A stretch of DNA of 64,000 bases, taken from Lamellibrachia columna. Its lineage: Eukaryota; Annelida; Polychaeta; Sabellida; Siboglinidae. The stretch covers positions 37,213,778 to 37,277,777 of the forward strand of contig OY759267.1 in assembly GCA_963662155.1 (NCBI GenBank), written 5' to 3'. Both the position numbers and the translations under genes were made by a program. Positions 1 through 10,981 of the stretch are shown one piece after another. Within the stretch, counting starts at the first letter, position 1. The number at the start of each line of letters is the position of its first letter. The notes beneath the pieces are model-generated. The model was not told the origin of the DNA. It ran no database searches and saw only the letters and a program-made list of their open reading frames with translations.

Positions 1-59
1 TAGTGATCAAAAATACGCCATTCCAGGTATAGACTGTTGATCGCAACCCTCAGTACCCA

Positions 60-215
60 TACAGTGACCACCCTGGCAGTGACCACCCTGGCAGTGACCA
101 CCCTCAGCACCCTGGCAGTGACCACTCTCAGTGCCCTGGCAGTGACCACCCTCAATACCCTGGCAGTGACCACCATCAGTACCCTGGCAGTGACAACCCT
201 CAGTGTCAGCACAGA
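60..215. repeat. 15-bp minisatellite (TGGCAGTGACCACCC-type)
   Basis: Imperfect units built on TGGCAGTGACCACCC alternate with CTCAGTACCC variants. The length is a multiple of three, so short ORFs run through it on both strands. No coding evidence. Confidence 0.85.
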
Positions 216-587
216 GTGGTCGACTTAGCGGTAATGTTCTCAAAAAGGCTGACTAGTTGATTGAAGCCTCGAAATACCATCATTTTCTTGTAACCACGAC
301 ATATATACAGATTAGTCAGTTAACAGACCGCTGTCGAATGCTGGAAGCAACTAGGAAATATAAACTAACAGTACATCAATCTTCGGCTCATATATATTAA
401 CAGAGGATTAATTTACTGTGCTGTTTTGACTGCGACATGCGTCTACCTCCCTGTCAACCACAGTTTTCTTGTAAAGGGCTTGCTCGTCAGGCAATTAATT
501 ATGGGCAAAAAATGACCATTTTAATGTATATTCGGCTTTATGTTTATACTGTAATCTACCACGAAGCACTTGATGGATTGCAGTATA

Positions 588-617
588 AACACACGCACGC
601 ACGCACGCACGCAAGCA
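588..617. repeat. (CACG)n microsatellite
   Basis: Short run of CACG tetranucleotides. Nothing gene-like was found between here and about position 960. Confidence 0.8.
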
Positions 618-960
618 CAGAACAGGCACGTTTGTAATCATTAATTAATTACGACTCATGAGAATACCTTCAATTGAACAAGTACCAACTCTCTCGAGCT
701 TTGCCTCCGACAACAACTCATCAACGCTGGCCATCTCTAATGGGTCTTGGGATAGGTACGACCCGTGTTTGTTTTGATTAGCTTTGACGTCAGTAAGCTG
801 GGTGCTATTCTTCTGTCGTCGATGGCATTTGTCTCGAGTCCGTTAGAGAAGAATGCAGATCTAGAGCAGGTGACGAAATGATGGAGGAACGATCATGGGC
901 AACAGCTGCAGCCGTCATGTGATGTCAGCGTGGACCACAAACACGTTGATTGCACTAGGA

Positions 961-1777
961 GTAGGGGAAGGCAGTATTACTTGAGCCACTGGGTTAGTTG
1001 AGCCACCCATGTTTCCCAGGAAACTACAGCAGAGACAGTTACATGGTAGCAACAGTGATTGAACATGTTATTAGAACACGATTGACGTACAATAAGTGCC
1101 ATTTGTCACAACAACAGAAAATGTGAGTTAAAATATGTTTTTTGATGTTTTTCGAAACTTCTTGTGATTGTGATTAATGTCTGCTGGTGTGTAAACTATC
1201 AACGCATGTGACCAGACTTCATTTTCTGCGCACTTACAGATGGTTTAACTATGCACAGGGAAGAATATTATTTATATCACTTTGCATTAATGAGAAGTTT
1301 ATTAAAAGAGCTTAATTGTCGAAACGGGGTTAGTTGAGCCACCCAAGGCCAAAGGGAGGGTTAATTGAGCAGCTATTAAAGAACGAAGACGAGTGTTCTT
1401 TACCACAAAATACATAAAGGAATTCATTGGGACATCGGATAGCTAAAAGGCAACATATTAGCAGTTAGTCACACTAGTTGCAATTGGCCTATAAATCTAC
1501 ATTAATTAAGTGTGTAGATTTATTAATTAAGCGTGTAGACTTCTCAGAGACGTGCTGTACCCATTGGGTAGATGTGTTGGCTGAGTTGTTATTAAATTTT
1601 AGTACAAGGCCTACGTAAATTTGAATCAGCTGCATATAATTATCTATGCATACTAGATATCTAATCTTGTTTTATGTGAGTAAAAACAGTTTTGAGTTAT
1701 GAATATAATTCAGTGCCCTAGATATCAAAAAGAATGAAAAATGGCTCAACTGTCTGTCAACCCTGTCTTCCCCTAAA
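961..1777. mobile_element. Possible non-autonomous DNA transposon (MITE-like)
   Basis: The left end reads GTAGGGGAAGGCAG and continues to TTGAGCCAC. The right end, read on the minus strand, gives TTAGGGGAAGACAG and continues to TTGAGCCAT, so the two ends are inverted copies of about 30 bp with small indels. Further copies of GGGTTAGTTGAGCCACCC lie inside at about 990 and 1326. There is no ORF and no clear target duplication, so the superfamily is unassigned. Confidence 0.4.
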
Positions 1778-1819
1778 CACCATTCCTTGTGCTGCCATTC
1801 AGTGAACGTATATCACGTG

Positions 1820-1955
1820 TACAACTGAGTGAACTGAAACAAAGTGGAGCAAACGAAACTACCTAAGCTTCGAAACGGCAGCAGATGGATTCGAACCCGG
1901 GTTCTCTCGATTGAGAGTCCGATGTTCTAACCTCTACACCACCTCGCCTCAAGGC
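1820..1955 (-). mobile_element. tRNA-derived SINE, 5' part
   Basis: The minus strand has an A-box-like stretch (complement of 1924-1941), a B box GGTTCGAATCC (complement of 1887-1897), then a tail containing TTCGAAGCTT and TTCAGTTCACTCAG. The same head and tail occur in other copies at 3456, 4477, 17270, 22528 and 32938. The B box is canonical but the head does not fold into a clean tRNA, so this is a SINE and not a tRNA gene. Confidence 0.7.
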
Positions 1956-2443
1956 TGTCATTTCGGACCGGTTCAAAGGTCAATTAAAATGCCAATACAT
2001 GCATGATCTCAAATCACCTATGTAGTTTATTTCGTCATCCAAAATATGTTCCACCTTTAATTGCTAGAAGGAGAATTCACAACACAATAACAATGTAAAT
2101 GTCTGGCAGGTACCATAAAGGTAAGTTTCTCCGTACACAATATTGAATAATGCTATTAATTATATAAAAAATAAATATATTAATTACATTATTATTTCAT
2201 TTTAAAATATATACTAATTAAATTAAAAACAATACTAATAATACATATTCTAAACTATAGTCTAAATAGTCCTACCATAAATAAATAAGCCCGAATATGG
2301 CCAAAATTACTTACTCCTGGGGCTGTACCAAACCAGCTGAACCCCGAAGTATTGAGTCTGAATCCGAAGTGCGAAACAAATGTCGGCCAACCAAAATGAC
2401 ACGAACTAGCAAATATGCATCGACGTTGCACCGACACCGACAC

Positions 2444-2657
2444 CGACACCGACACGGTGGGTCAAAATGAACGCTGCGACCAAACTATATTCGATGACAT
2501 TCACCTCGGATGCGACCAATCGACCACACGCAATGGTTGTATTAGTTGCACAGACACCGACACGGTGGGTCAAAATGAACGCTGCGACCAAACTATATTC
2601 GATGACATTCACCTCGGATGCGACCAATCGACCACACGCAATGGTTGTATTAGTCAT
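2444..2657. repeat. Tandem duplication, 108-bp unit x2
   Basis: The block beginning CACGGTGGGTCAAAATG at 2453 recurs at 2561 almost without change. It is preceded by a short (GACACC)n run. The 108-bp period is divisible by three, which explains the overlapping ORFs; none looks like a gene. Confidence 0.9.
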
Positions 2658-3455
2658 TCATGTCTCACGGCAAACGTGGGGTGTTGTGATTAAGCCATGG
2701 CTGCGCCATTGATGACTATTAACTATTAAATGTGACCTTAGGCAATGCAGAAATAATATATAAATACTTACAATATTCTACCAAAAATAATTACAATTAG
2801 AAATGAGTATATCAATACATAGAATATTATGTTGATAATTAAGGTGCTATTTTAACACTGAAAGGAAAATACCTTTCTATGGAAAAGGGAATCCTTTGTT
2901 AATATGAAAAACCCACTTCAAAGTCAACGTTTGTAAGCACCAACGTGGTTCCATAGCTGTAGCATTTCTTTGAAACAAAGAGAAGCACTGTGCAAAATGT
3001 CATACTTTTATCATAAAATGTATTTTCCAGACCTACTACAACGGAAAGTTTAATTTCGGAACTTTGCTCTCAGCTAGTTGCCCTTTTGTCATTTTATGAA
3101 ATATTATGAAATTCACTACAGTGTCCTGATAAAAAATAACCCACGCTTATTGAGGTACGGGCTCTATGTTGGTAAGGTGGGATGTCGGGGCAAAACAAAA
3201 GGATTTGGGGAACATAAAAAGGTTAGGGGCATGGTCCCCGGTTTGTATATTAAACATGCCCTGGTTGTAGGAGCAAAGTGTCAGTCCGATGGTTAGACCA
3301 ATTGAGTGGTCAAGACGGGTGACAACAGTTGCATAACGATGTAGGCATACCTAGGAACTCATGCGGAAATTGGATTTCCGTCATTGTTTCTAGCAATCTT
3401 ATGACTTCCGCTGAGATGTCGGACTGGGGCGGGGGGAGATAGGTGCGGGGGGTGG
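2658..3455. other. No gene recognised
   Basis: AT-rich sequence with scattered short ORFs, no recognisable motif and no splice-consistent exon. Confidence 0.5.
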
Positions 3456-3745
3456 GGGTGGTGGCGGTGTCGTACTGGTTGAAACATCGGACTCTCAATC
3501 GATAGAATCTAGGTTCAAATCCTTTTGCTGCTGTTTCGAAGCTTGGGCAATTTCGTTCACTCCACATTGCTTCAGTTCACTCAGCTGTATAAACGAGTAC
3601 CTGACTATAGGCAGTGGTGGATGTTTATGAACAAATAGTCATCGCGCAGTAATTTCAGCGTGGCTGAATGTTTTTCAGGTCGGCCAGGGGGTGTAAAGCG
3701 ATTTGAACAGTCCTAAGGACCGGATACGGCGCTTTATAAGAACGT
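3456..3745 (+). mobile_element. tRNA-derived SINE, near full length
   Basis: A-box-like sequence follows 3456, and a B box GGTTCAAATCC lies at 3512-3522. The body contains TTCACTCAGCTGTATAAACG and the 3' part contains AGGTCGGCCAGGGGGTGTAAA and CGCTTTATAAGAAC. This is the best copy for defining the family's 3' end. Confidence 0.75.
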
Positions 3746-3832
3746 ATATTTTACGATCCTCGTGTTGCACGCACTAATTCCTTGGCTCCGGTGGGGGTGA
3801 CATGAATATATGTTTTTATCTGCATTTATTTA

Positions 3833-4442
3833 TATCACCACCAACAGATCTGTATGAGTTTCCCATATCACCACCAACAGATCTGTATGAGCTTCCCATA
3901 TCACCACCAACAGATCTGTATGAGCTTCCCATATCACCACCAACAGATCTGTATGAGCTTCCCATATCACCACCAACAGATCTGTATGAGCTTCCCATAT
4001 CACCACCAACAGATCTGTATGAGCTTCCCATATCACCACCAACAGATCTGTATGAGTTTCCAATATCACCACCAACAGATCTGTATGAGCTTCCCATATC
4101 ACCACCAACAGATCTGTATGAGCTTCCCATATCACCACCAACATATCTGTATGAGCTTCCCATATCACCACCAACAGATCTGTATGAGCTTCCCATATCA
4201 CCACCAACAGATCTGTATGAGCTTCCCATATCACCACCAACAGATCTGTATGAGTTTCCAATATCACCACCAACAGATCTGTATGAGTTTCCCATATCAC
4301 CACCAACAGATCTGTATGAGCTTCCCATATCATCACCAACATATCTGTATAAGTTTCCCATATCACCACCAACAGATCTGTATGAGTTTCCCATATTACC
4401 ACCAACAGATCTGTATGAGCTTCCCGTATCACCACCAACAGC
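3833..4442. repeat. 33-bp minisatellite, about 18 copies
   Basis: The unit starts ATATCACCACCAACAGATCT and ends TATGAGCTTCCC, with few substitutions. Because 33 is divisible by three and several frames lack stops, ORFs of 200-266 codons arise on both strands. Forward frames read ISPPTDLYELP or MSFPYHHQQIC. Variation is equally spread over codon positions, which argues against coding. Confidence 0.95.
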
Positions 4443-4476
4443 AGAGACATACCTGGCACTAATGTGTTTATTTCCC

Positions 4477-4652
4477 CTGGCATAGACACCAGATACAAGG
4501 GACCAACGGCTTTTAGTGTCTCTTCCGAAAGACGCAGGCGAAGTGGGGTGAAAGAAATTGCCAAAGTTTTGAAACAACAGCCGGTGGATTTGAACCCCGG
4601 TCCTTCCGATTGACAATCCGACACTCTAATCGCAACGCCACCGCGCCGTGTT
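4477..4652 (-). mobile_element. tRNA-derived SINE, 5' part
   Basis: Minus-strand head with B box GGTTCAAATCC (complement of 4586-4596) and a body shared with the copy at 32938-33118 (both contain TTTTAGTGTCTCTTCCGAAA on the plus strand). It abuts the 33-bp minisatellite. Confidence 0.7.
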
Positions 4653-5265
4653 TCTCAATAACAGCGGCCGTCGGGTTAGTTTAGATACTCAACAGAATGG
4701 GCCCAATTCGGAGCCCCGTGGCACACTTAAAGGTCAGACTATAGGCTTCCGGAATGTTTCACGAACGTGGTGCCTAAAAAACGCAACTTAGACACGTAGG
4801 TATTTTGATGAAACCATTCCCGAAACACCGGCAACTGCCATGTTTGAGGGTAGGCGGGCCGACAACTCGCTCCTTATACACACCCGACAACGATTCGTCC
4901 TGTACGAATTGAACCTGTCCAGTGATCCCAAGTAACTCAAGAGTTACACCAAGCTTGGCGATATCCATCGTGTCAAAGACTGAAATCACGTCCACCATCG
5001 ATCAGACTTTTCCGCTGATGCTTGTCCTGGTGCGCGATTGTGCCTCAGCTTCCCCTACTACATCCTGCAGCCGCCTCTTTGGATTGGATTAGCGTTTTCT
5101 GTTGTTTGACGGTGTAATCGACTGGGTTATTTTACCACAGACTGTTACATGAATGCGCAGACACCATTACTGAGATTGCGTGTCGCGTGAGTTACCTGGT
5201 GCAACATCATTGTAGACGTGTCCAATGAGTTATCGAGTGCAACACCGCTGTAGACTCACACAAGC
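4653..5265. other. No gene recognised
   Basis: Only a 74-codon minus-strand ORF with no recognisable motif. Confidence 0.5.
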
Positions 5266-5273
5266 CATTGTGT

Positions 5274-5515
5274 CAATTATGTGTCTAATCAACAAATGTG
5301 AAAGTCGACCACATCTAAATATAAGTAAATAATTAAGTTGTGTTGTGTCAACCATCATATAGAAATACCCATTTTTGCAATACACGTTGAGTCAATGTGG
5401 CAATGATGTGTCTAATCAACAAATGTGAAAGTCGACCACATCTAAATATAAGTAAATAATTGAGTTGTGTTGTGTCAACCACCATATAAAAATACCCATT
5501 TTTGCACTACACATT
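5274..5515. repeat. Tandem duplication, about 127-bp unit x2
   Basis: GTGTCTAATCAACAAATGTG at about 5281 recurs at 5408, followed by the same sequence through CATATAGAAATACCCATTTT with few changes. Confidence 0.85.
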
Positions 5516-5739
5516 GACTGTACAGCACCAGTTAATCTTGATTAAACTCATTGCGTTTCATACTTATTACATGTCATAATACATGATAATTGAGATGATG
5601 ATATCGTAATGTTATTCATGTTTAGATCCTGTTATGTGTCTGAGGGAAATAGAAACAGACATACGTGCGAGTCCGAAAAAGAATGTATGACTGATCTAAA
5701 TAAATAAATACAGACATAGTGGTAAACGGACAGACAAGT

Positions 5740-5965
5740 CGAGTTGGTTTTGGAATGTACAGGTCTGCCAGGGGATGAAGTGTAAAGGAACAGGTCTGCC
5801 AGGGGATGAAGTGTAAAGGAACAGGTCTGCCAGGGGATGAAGTGTAAAGGAACAGGTCTTCCAGGGGGTGAAGTGAAAAGGATCAGGTCTGCCAGGGGGT
5901 GAAGTGTAAAGCACCTTAAATGGTCCTATGGACTGGATACCTCGCTATATAAGAAATTATGCTTA
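5740..5965 (+). mobile_element. SINE 3' end with locally amplified 31-bp unit
   Basis: The 3' portion of the SINE family (GGTCTGCCAGGGGGTGAAGT, then TATGGACTGGATACCTCGC and TATATAAGAAATTATG) is preceded by five tandem copies of the 31-bp CAGGTCTGCCAGGGGATGAAG unit (about 5760-5915). A single copy of the equivalent unit exists in the SINEs at 3456 and 22528. Confidence 0.65.
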
Positions 5966-6099
5966 GTTGAGAAAGAACGAAGGGAGGGTGACAGAAGTGA
6001 ACACATCCACATATGATGTCGTTCCTTCCTCGATTAATGTTTTTGCTTTTCTCGCTGTAGAATCATTTCCTGTCTAGTGTCCACTACGATATGCTGGCG

Positions 6100-6195
6100 C
6101 GTTTGTGTAAATGCGTTATTTAGTTTGTGTAAATGTGTTATTTAGTTTGTGTAAATGTGTTATTTAATTTGTGTAAATGTGTTATTTAGTTCTGA
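6100..6195. repeat. 22-bp tandem repeat, about 4 copies
   Basis: Unit GTTTGTGTAAATGTGTTATTTA repeated with single-base variants. Sequence from here to 6779 shows no supported gene; an undetected upstream exon of the gene starting at 6780 could lie in it or before the window. Confidence 0.85.
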
Positions 6196-6779
6196 TGAAA
6201 TCATCAAACAAACAGTTGCATTATTTTTTGCCGGATGCGATCAAAAGTCGGCGAAAATGGCAAAAGTGGCCCGGCTCTATATACTATGAGATCAAGTTAT
6301 TCACGCTTTCGCAAGTTACCCGATCTAACGATCGAAGTAAATTCTTTCAATGATTTATCTACAAGTTAGCACTGTTTTATTAAACCGACAGCGCATATTA
6401 TTTTAACTATTTATGCCCTACAGATCTGAACATCAACGAACCTGATCCTCGATGGGCTAAATGAATGGGGCGGGGGGAGGTTTTAATACATCCTACGTAT
6501 CTTTCTACAGGTGAAACAATATCTCGAACTATCGCAGTATTCGATGTGACGATGCAATACTACCAATAGTAAATTGAACTATCGATAGTTATCGTAAATA
6601 ATACAATGAACAGTTACGGTTTCGGTTTGGGACTGTTCTCCTGGCTATTCGCTATTCCGTGATACAATAGTTGTACAGCTATCGCGATTCTATCGTAATA
6701 GTACAACTATCCGATGTAGTAACCCCTATATCTACCCGCGCCCGCTGCCGTCTCCCTACACGTCCCATATCTGCCGCAG

Positions 6780-7043
6780 GTAGTGCAACTGCCGGCCGAG
6801 CCGCGGGAATCGGCGCCGGTGAACAACACCTCGCCTTGGCCGAAGGTCGAGACGAGCTACTTCTCATTCGGCGGGTCGGACTGGAACGTGACGATCTTCC
6901 CAGGCGGCGACAGCCCAGACACGGACGGCCGTTCGCTCGTCTGTCTCGCCCGGCAGACGAGCTTCAACCATCTGTGTCGGGTCCGCTATCGGGTCTTCTT
7001 CGGGCGCCGCGACCGAGTCTTCGAGTCAGACACCATCGAACAG
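6780..7043 (+). CDS. Internal exon, unrecognised protein with possible MATH-like domain
   Basis: This 264-nt exon (88 codons) is bounded by a pyrimidine-rich tract plus CTGCCGCAG and the donor CAG|GTGATG, phase 0 at both ends. It is GC-rich compared with its surroundings. The translation includes YFSFGGSDWNVTIFPGGDSP followed by RYRVFFGRRDRVFESD. The pattern of aromatic-Gly, W, a P-G turn and strand-like segments resembles the first half of a MATH/TRAF-like beta-sandwich, but this is a weak inference. Five exons in consistent phase (6780, 7759, 9975, 28403, 29105) make the 3' part of one plus-strand gene. The 5' exons, including the start codon, are not identified. Confidence 0.7.
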
Positions 7044-7758
7044 GTGATGACGGACTGCTGGCTTGTTCAATATACTCCAGTTAAGAATAAGTGACACTAG
7101 TTCTCCTGTCAGTGTTGCAAGAAATCAACTTCCTCCATTCTGTACGGTTCTTGTATTGTTCTGTTCATATAACGTCTTTGGGTCTGGTGTTTGTTTCCTC
7201 CAGGTGGCTGCCGATCATACCTTATCAATAAAAACAAAATTCACTTCTACAATTGAGGTGATCTTGCTTTCCCTGTACAGATGATCATTTCGCTGTCTTG
7301 AGGACGTCGATTCTAAAATTCCGAGCTTCCCATGTTAGATTGGTCAAGTGTGTTGACCAGCTAGCGTGTGTCTGTGGCCAGTAGTGCTAGCTAAGCGAGG
7401 TGCCGTAGGTTGACATAAAAAAAGTTGTGATGAATCAAACTGATCTGCAAGTTCAAGATGTCCCCACGTTCCTCTTTGGTGAATGTGACCTACAATGTTT
7501 TTTATATTATATTATATATTGCCATTCTGCGTAATTCTGTCATAATGTCAACGGTACAATGCCGACTACACATAGTTAGTGAAACTAACAACAGCGGCCT
7601 AACAGGGCCCCATACATTGCACAGTTACGAAAGCTAGCGTCAGTGTCGAACTTTTATTTTACAGATAACAACACTTGCTTTCTTCCCAGGTTTTAATATT
7701 TATAACCGCCCGATCCATATCATGATCAAAGAATTCGACACCAGTGCTCTTTTTTCAG

Positions 7759-8051
7759 ATGTTCGACATTTCCGGTAACGGGGCCCCCTACGACGTCAAC
7801 TACAACCTGTACGGGGTGTGCTCCGGAAAGGGCAAGGTCCTCATACGACTAGAACTACTCTCGGTGGCGACAATCAGCGAAGTGGAACTGTATCCGCTCA
7901 ACCGTGACCGCAACCGGGCGCACCTCTACGACCGGGAGAACCAGGCTTGGCTCCTGGAGAGTGACGTCAGCATGGAGAAACTCAAACTGAGGCTCTACTA
8001 TACGGACGTGACGAACGTGCCACGGAAGTTCACCCGCTTCGTCTGCTGGAG
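7759..8051 (+). CDS. Internal exon, same MATH-like gene
   Basis: Acceptor TTTTTTCAG (AG at 7757-7758) joins phase 0 to a 293-nt exon ending at the donor GGAG|GTAATG, leaving phase 2. The 97 complete codons start MFDISGNGAPYDVNYNLYGV and carry alternating hydrophobic strands such as KVLIRLELLSVATISEVELY and LKLRLYY, consistent with continuation of a beta-sandwich. GC content is far above the flanking introns, and reading stays open in one frame only. Function is unknown. Confidence 0.8.
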
Positions 8052-8083
8052 GTAATGTTTTCCGCATCAGTTTGCATGTGTCA

Positions 8084-9415
8084 TCTTTACTTACTTACTT
8101 ATGTCATCCACTTAATTTGGTGACATGATGATTTCCTTCCAGTTGTTTCGGTTCTTCATTGCCGCTATTAGATTTGTCCCGCTGAGGTTCGGGTCTTTCT
8201 CTAGTATGTGTTGTAGAGTAGTTGTTGGTCGATCTCTTCTCCGAGGGCCATCGGGCTTCCAGAGCAGGACTTTGTTAGCTGCTTCGTCATGGCGTATCAC
8301 GTGACCTGCCAGACGTAGACACCGTTGTCTCACGATGGTGGTGATCCGTGGGAGGGAGCCGTACAGTTCGTGGTTGGTCATGTGGTGGCGCCATGACACA
8401 TTTTAAGTTTTCTGCAGCTTTCTTGTGTAGGAGCCATTCAGTGCATTTTCTACTGATTGTGTTAGTGACCACGAATCGCATCCATATATTAGGATCGGTT
8501 CAACCGACGTCCTGAAAATCTTCAGTTTGGTGAGTCTGCAGATGGGTGCTCTCCAAACTTTGTCAAGGGCGTGAACTACTGCCCATGCGTGGGCGTTTCT
8601 ACACTGGATATCATGCTGAGAGTTAGTGTAGGATCCGAGATATTTAAAATCCTCTACTTTTTCAATTTGACTCCCTTCTGATGAGTGAGTGCTATCATTA
8701 GCAGACGGGTTCATATGGATGCAATTTGTTTTGCTTGGGTTGAGAAATAGTCCAGTAGATTTGGAAGCACTTTCCACTTTATGAATAAAAGATCTGCTTC
8801 TTGTATCGTGTCGGCAAACAGAGCGATGTCATCAGCATAATCCAAGTCAAAGAGATGTGAGGCAGGATGTCTGGAGCTTCTGCGTCTGGTTAGGGTTAGT
8901 CCTTCTCTGTCATCAAACGCAGTTCTTAATGCGTAGTCCAAGACTTTGATGAATAGGTATGGGGCAAGAGGGTCTCCTTGTAGAACTCCTGTATTAATGT
9001 TGAAATTAGTAGTTCCCCTTCGGGAGTCAATACAACTGCAGATGTATTTATATACACTATCTGTATGGCTTTTACGATCTTTTCTGGGATGCCATACGCA
9101 TGGAGAATCTGGAATAGTGTGTTTCTATCTACAGAGCCAAAGCTTTCTTGAAGTCGATGAAAATAATGGCAGCTTCTTTCTGGTGGTTTCTCATTTCTTC
9201 GATGATGCGTCTAAGGGCAAGAATCTGCGAAGATGTAGATCGTAGAGGTCTAAATCCGTTCTGGTTTGGGCGTAAGATCTTTTCTAGCTCAGCGCGAATT
9301 CTGTTAAGCAGGAGTCGATTTTAGACCTTTACAGCAGTCTGTGTTAGACTTATTCCATGAAAGTTTTCAGGAATAGTCAGGTTTCCTTTCTTAAGTATTG
9401 GTACGATACCCGAAA
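8084..9415 (-). mobile_element. RTE-like LINE fragment (reverse transcriptase and C-terminus)
   Basis: Read on the minus strand from about 9415, segments in shifting frames give NGFRPLRSTSSQILALRRII, FIDFKKAF, LDYADDIALFADT (RT catalytic YADD) and KVEDFKYLGSYTNS. A C-terminus follows with LYGSLPRITTIVRQRCLRLA and a Gly/Arg-rich stretch. This order and wording match RTE-group endonuclease-reverse transcriptases. The RT is broken into several frames and the endonuclease is missing. The minus-strand 3' end is a short AAGT repeat (complement of 8084-8101), typical of RTE tails. It lies inside the intron just 33 bp after the donor at 8052. Confidence 0.8.
8403..8941 (-). pseudogene. RTE-like reverse transcriptase remnant, palm and thumb part
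   Basis: Two overlapping open segments (8711-8941 and 8403-8777) carry the YADD box within LDYADDIALFADT, then VEDFKYLGSYTNS and PILIYGCDSWSLT, in different frames. At least one frameshift separates them, and the upstream RT motifs lie in further frames, so no functional enzyme can be made. Confidence 0.8.
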
Positions 9416-9604
9416 TCCCCCATATCGGTGGTCTATTCCCTAAGTAAGTTTTTAATCTTACACAATGGGAATTGTATTTGTTGTTGTGTTAAACTAAATG
9501 TTCCAATGACATATGTCACAATATATAATAATTCGCATTCCATATTTACATTTACAAGAGCGTTAATTTCCAATATCTTAACAGTGCTAGTGAGATGACC
9601 AATA

Positions 9605-9668
9605 ACGTTAGACGATAAGTCAATGGCTTTTTTGCTTTGGATGACAATCTTGATAAATCTTATTAAAT
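9605..9668 (+). mobile_element. Short 3'-tail copy of the CR1-like LINE at 13-15.5 kb
   Basis: AAGTCAATGGCTTTTTTGCT, then GGATGACAATCTTGATAAATC, matches the 3' end of the element at 15350-15420 with an internal deletion. Too short to be certain. Confidence 0.45.
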
Positions 9669-9974
9669 AATATTAAAACTTGTAAAGTCATGTTAAATCA
9701 TGTTAAATATTATTAAATATTGTTAAACATTGCTAAATCGTTTAAAGTTAATTTTCAAAGCTGCGTGCTGCGTATTTGATCACAATATGTGACACTCGCT
9801 TACCATAAATACAATTTAAAAGGTGATAGATCATGTACACCCACTCTTCGTCACCAGTAACTCTACCTGCCAACTTAAATGTCATATTCGACGCACATTT
9901 CCTGTTATTAATAACATTACATTTAACGATATGTCAGTACGCCCTTCCTAGATGTCATTGCCGTGTGTCTCCAG

Positions 9975-10107
9975 TGTGGCTGTCGTGCCTCCGAGGAATC
10001 ACCACCGCCCCATCAAGACGGCCGCCTCTCCCCTCGCCGAGTACTACATGCAGACCGACACGGCCGCCGACTGCTACGAGGTGACGACCGACATCTCCAG
10101 CAGCAAT
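9975..10107 (+). CDS. Internal exon, same MATH-like gene
   Basis: Acceptor GTGTGTCTCCAG (AG at 9973-9974) and donor AAT|GTACGT enclose 133 nt, which with the two bases carried from 8051 make 45 codons and end in phase 0. The translation contains RNHHRPIKTAASPLAEYYMQ and CYEVTTDISSSN, a linker-like segment rich in Thr, Ser and Pro. Phase agreement with both neighbours and high GC support it. The next exon is 18.3 kb downstream. Confidence 0.75.
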
Positions 10108-10468
10108 GTACGTTCTTGCTGTCAGTGTTGTCTATCATGAGTTCAGGTTCCCGAGGACATATGCGCTATAGAAGTGTATTATTATTATAGACGAGAAAGT
10201 TCCGGACGCTGTCCGAGGAAATGCTGGCGAGATCGTACCGTTTTCATGTCTCTTCTTTTTGAACCAACGTTATAGTCATATTCTGAAATTCTGAAAAACC
10301 CATTTACAGGGGCTACGCGTTTTTGCGCGTTGATACAACCTAACCCTCGTTAACTTAGACCGTTCAAGAACGGAGTACACTGGTGTGAACATGTTTGGAA
10401 ATAGACAGAAGTCTTTGCAATTGAACAAGGTTCGATTATATAATTATTCAGTTCTTTGATTTGGTGGC

Positions 10469-10552
10469 CGCGATCACGTGATGTTTACGTAATTTGATAA
10501 TCACAACCCAAGTGGCATGATTGTCTTATTACGTAAACATGACGTCATCGCG
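10469..10552. repeat. Inverted repeat, 35-bp arms
   Basis: Arms 10469-10503 (CGCGATCACGTGATGTTTAC start) and 10518-10552 (ends GACGTCATCGCG) are near-perfect complements around a 14-base loop. It could be the core of a small MITE. The stretch to about 12,000 has no gene. Confidence 0.75.
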
Positions 10553-10956
10553 CCGACGCGTTGTCTCGTGTAAACGTGGCTTTAGAATCACGTTGTCGTG
10601 GCAGAAGCAACACCGCGATCCAATTAAGTTATTGGTATCGTCCCTGGTGGTTCCACACGAACAAACCTGCAATAATTATTGATATTTGTCCAGGTGACAC
10701 ATCAACCAATCAAATGCGTTGACACATTCTCTGTTAGTGTTAAGTATGTAGGAAATATAAAAACATTTCGCGGTAAACTAAAACCCACCTGTTTAAACTT
10801 GCTTATCCTCCATAGCTCCCCAACGTACCAATCCAACTGTTTACAACTGGAACTACTTATCAGTTAAGAACTGCTTAAACCCTTTTTGTTTTTGTGCGCT
10901 GTCGAGCTTTGGTCTCCCGACTGAAGATTTTAGCGCAATGGAGTATTTTATATATT

Positions 10957-10981
10957 ATTATTATTATTAGTAGTAGTAGTA
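10957..10981. repeat. (ATT)n/(AGT)n trinucleotide run
   Basis: Short run of TATTATTATT passing into AGTAGTAGT. Confidence 0.8.

Noticed and set aside
1820..1955. tRNA genes at SINE heads (also 31636, 55540)
   Set aside because: A and B boxes are present but acceptor and anticodon stems do not close, and matching body sequence follows in several copies.
3816..4624. 264-266 codon minus-strand ORFs
   Set aside because: Produced by the 33-bp minisatellite plus a SINE; no single frame is favoured and no motif is present.
60..5965. CRISPR-like interpretation of the regular repeat arrays
   Set aside because: Units are contiguous without unique spacers, and the genome is that of an animal.
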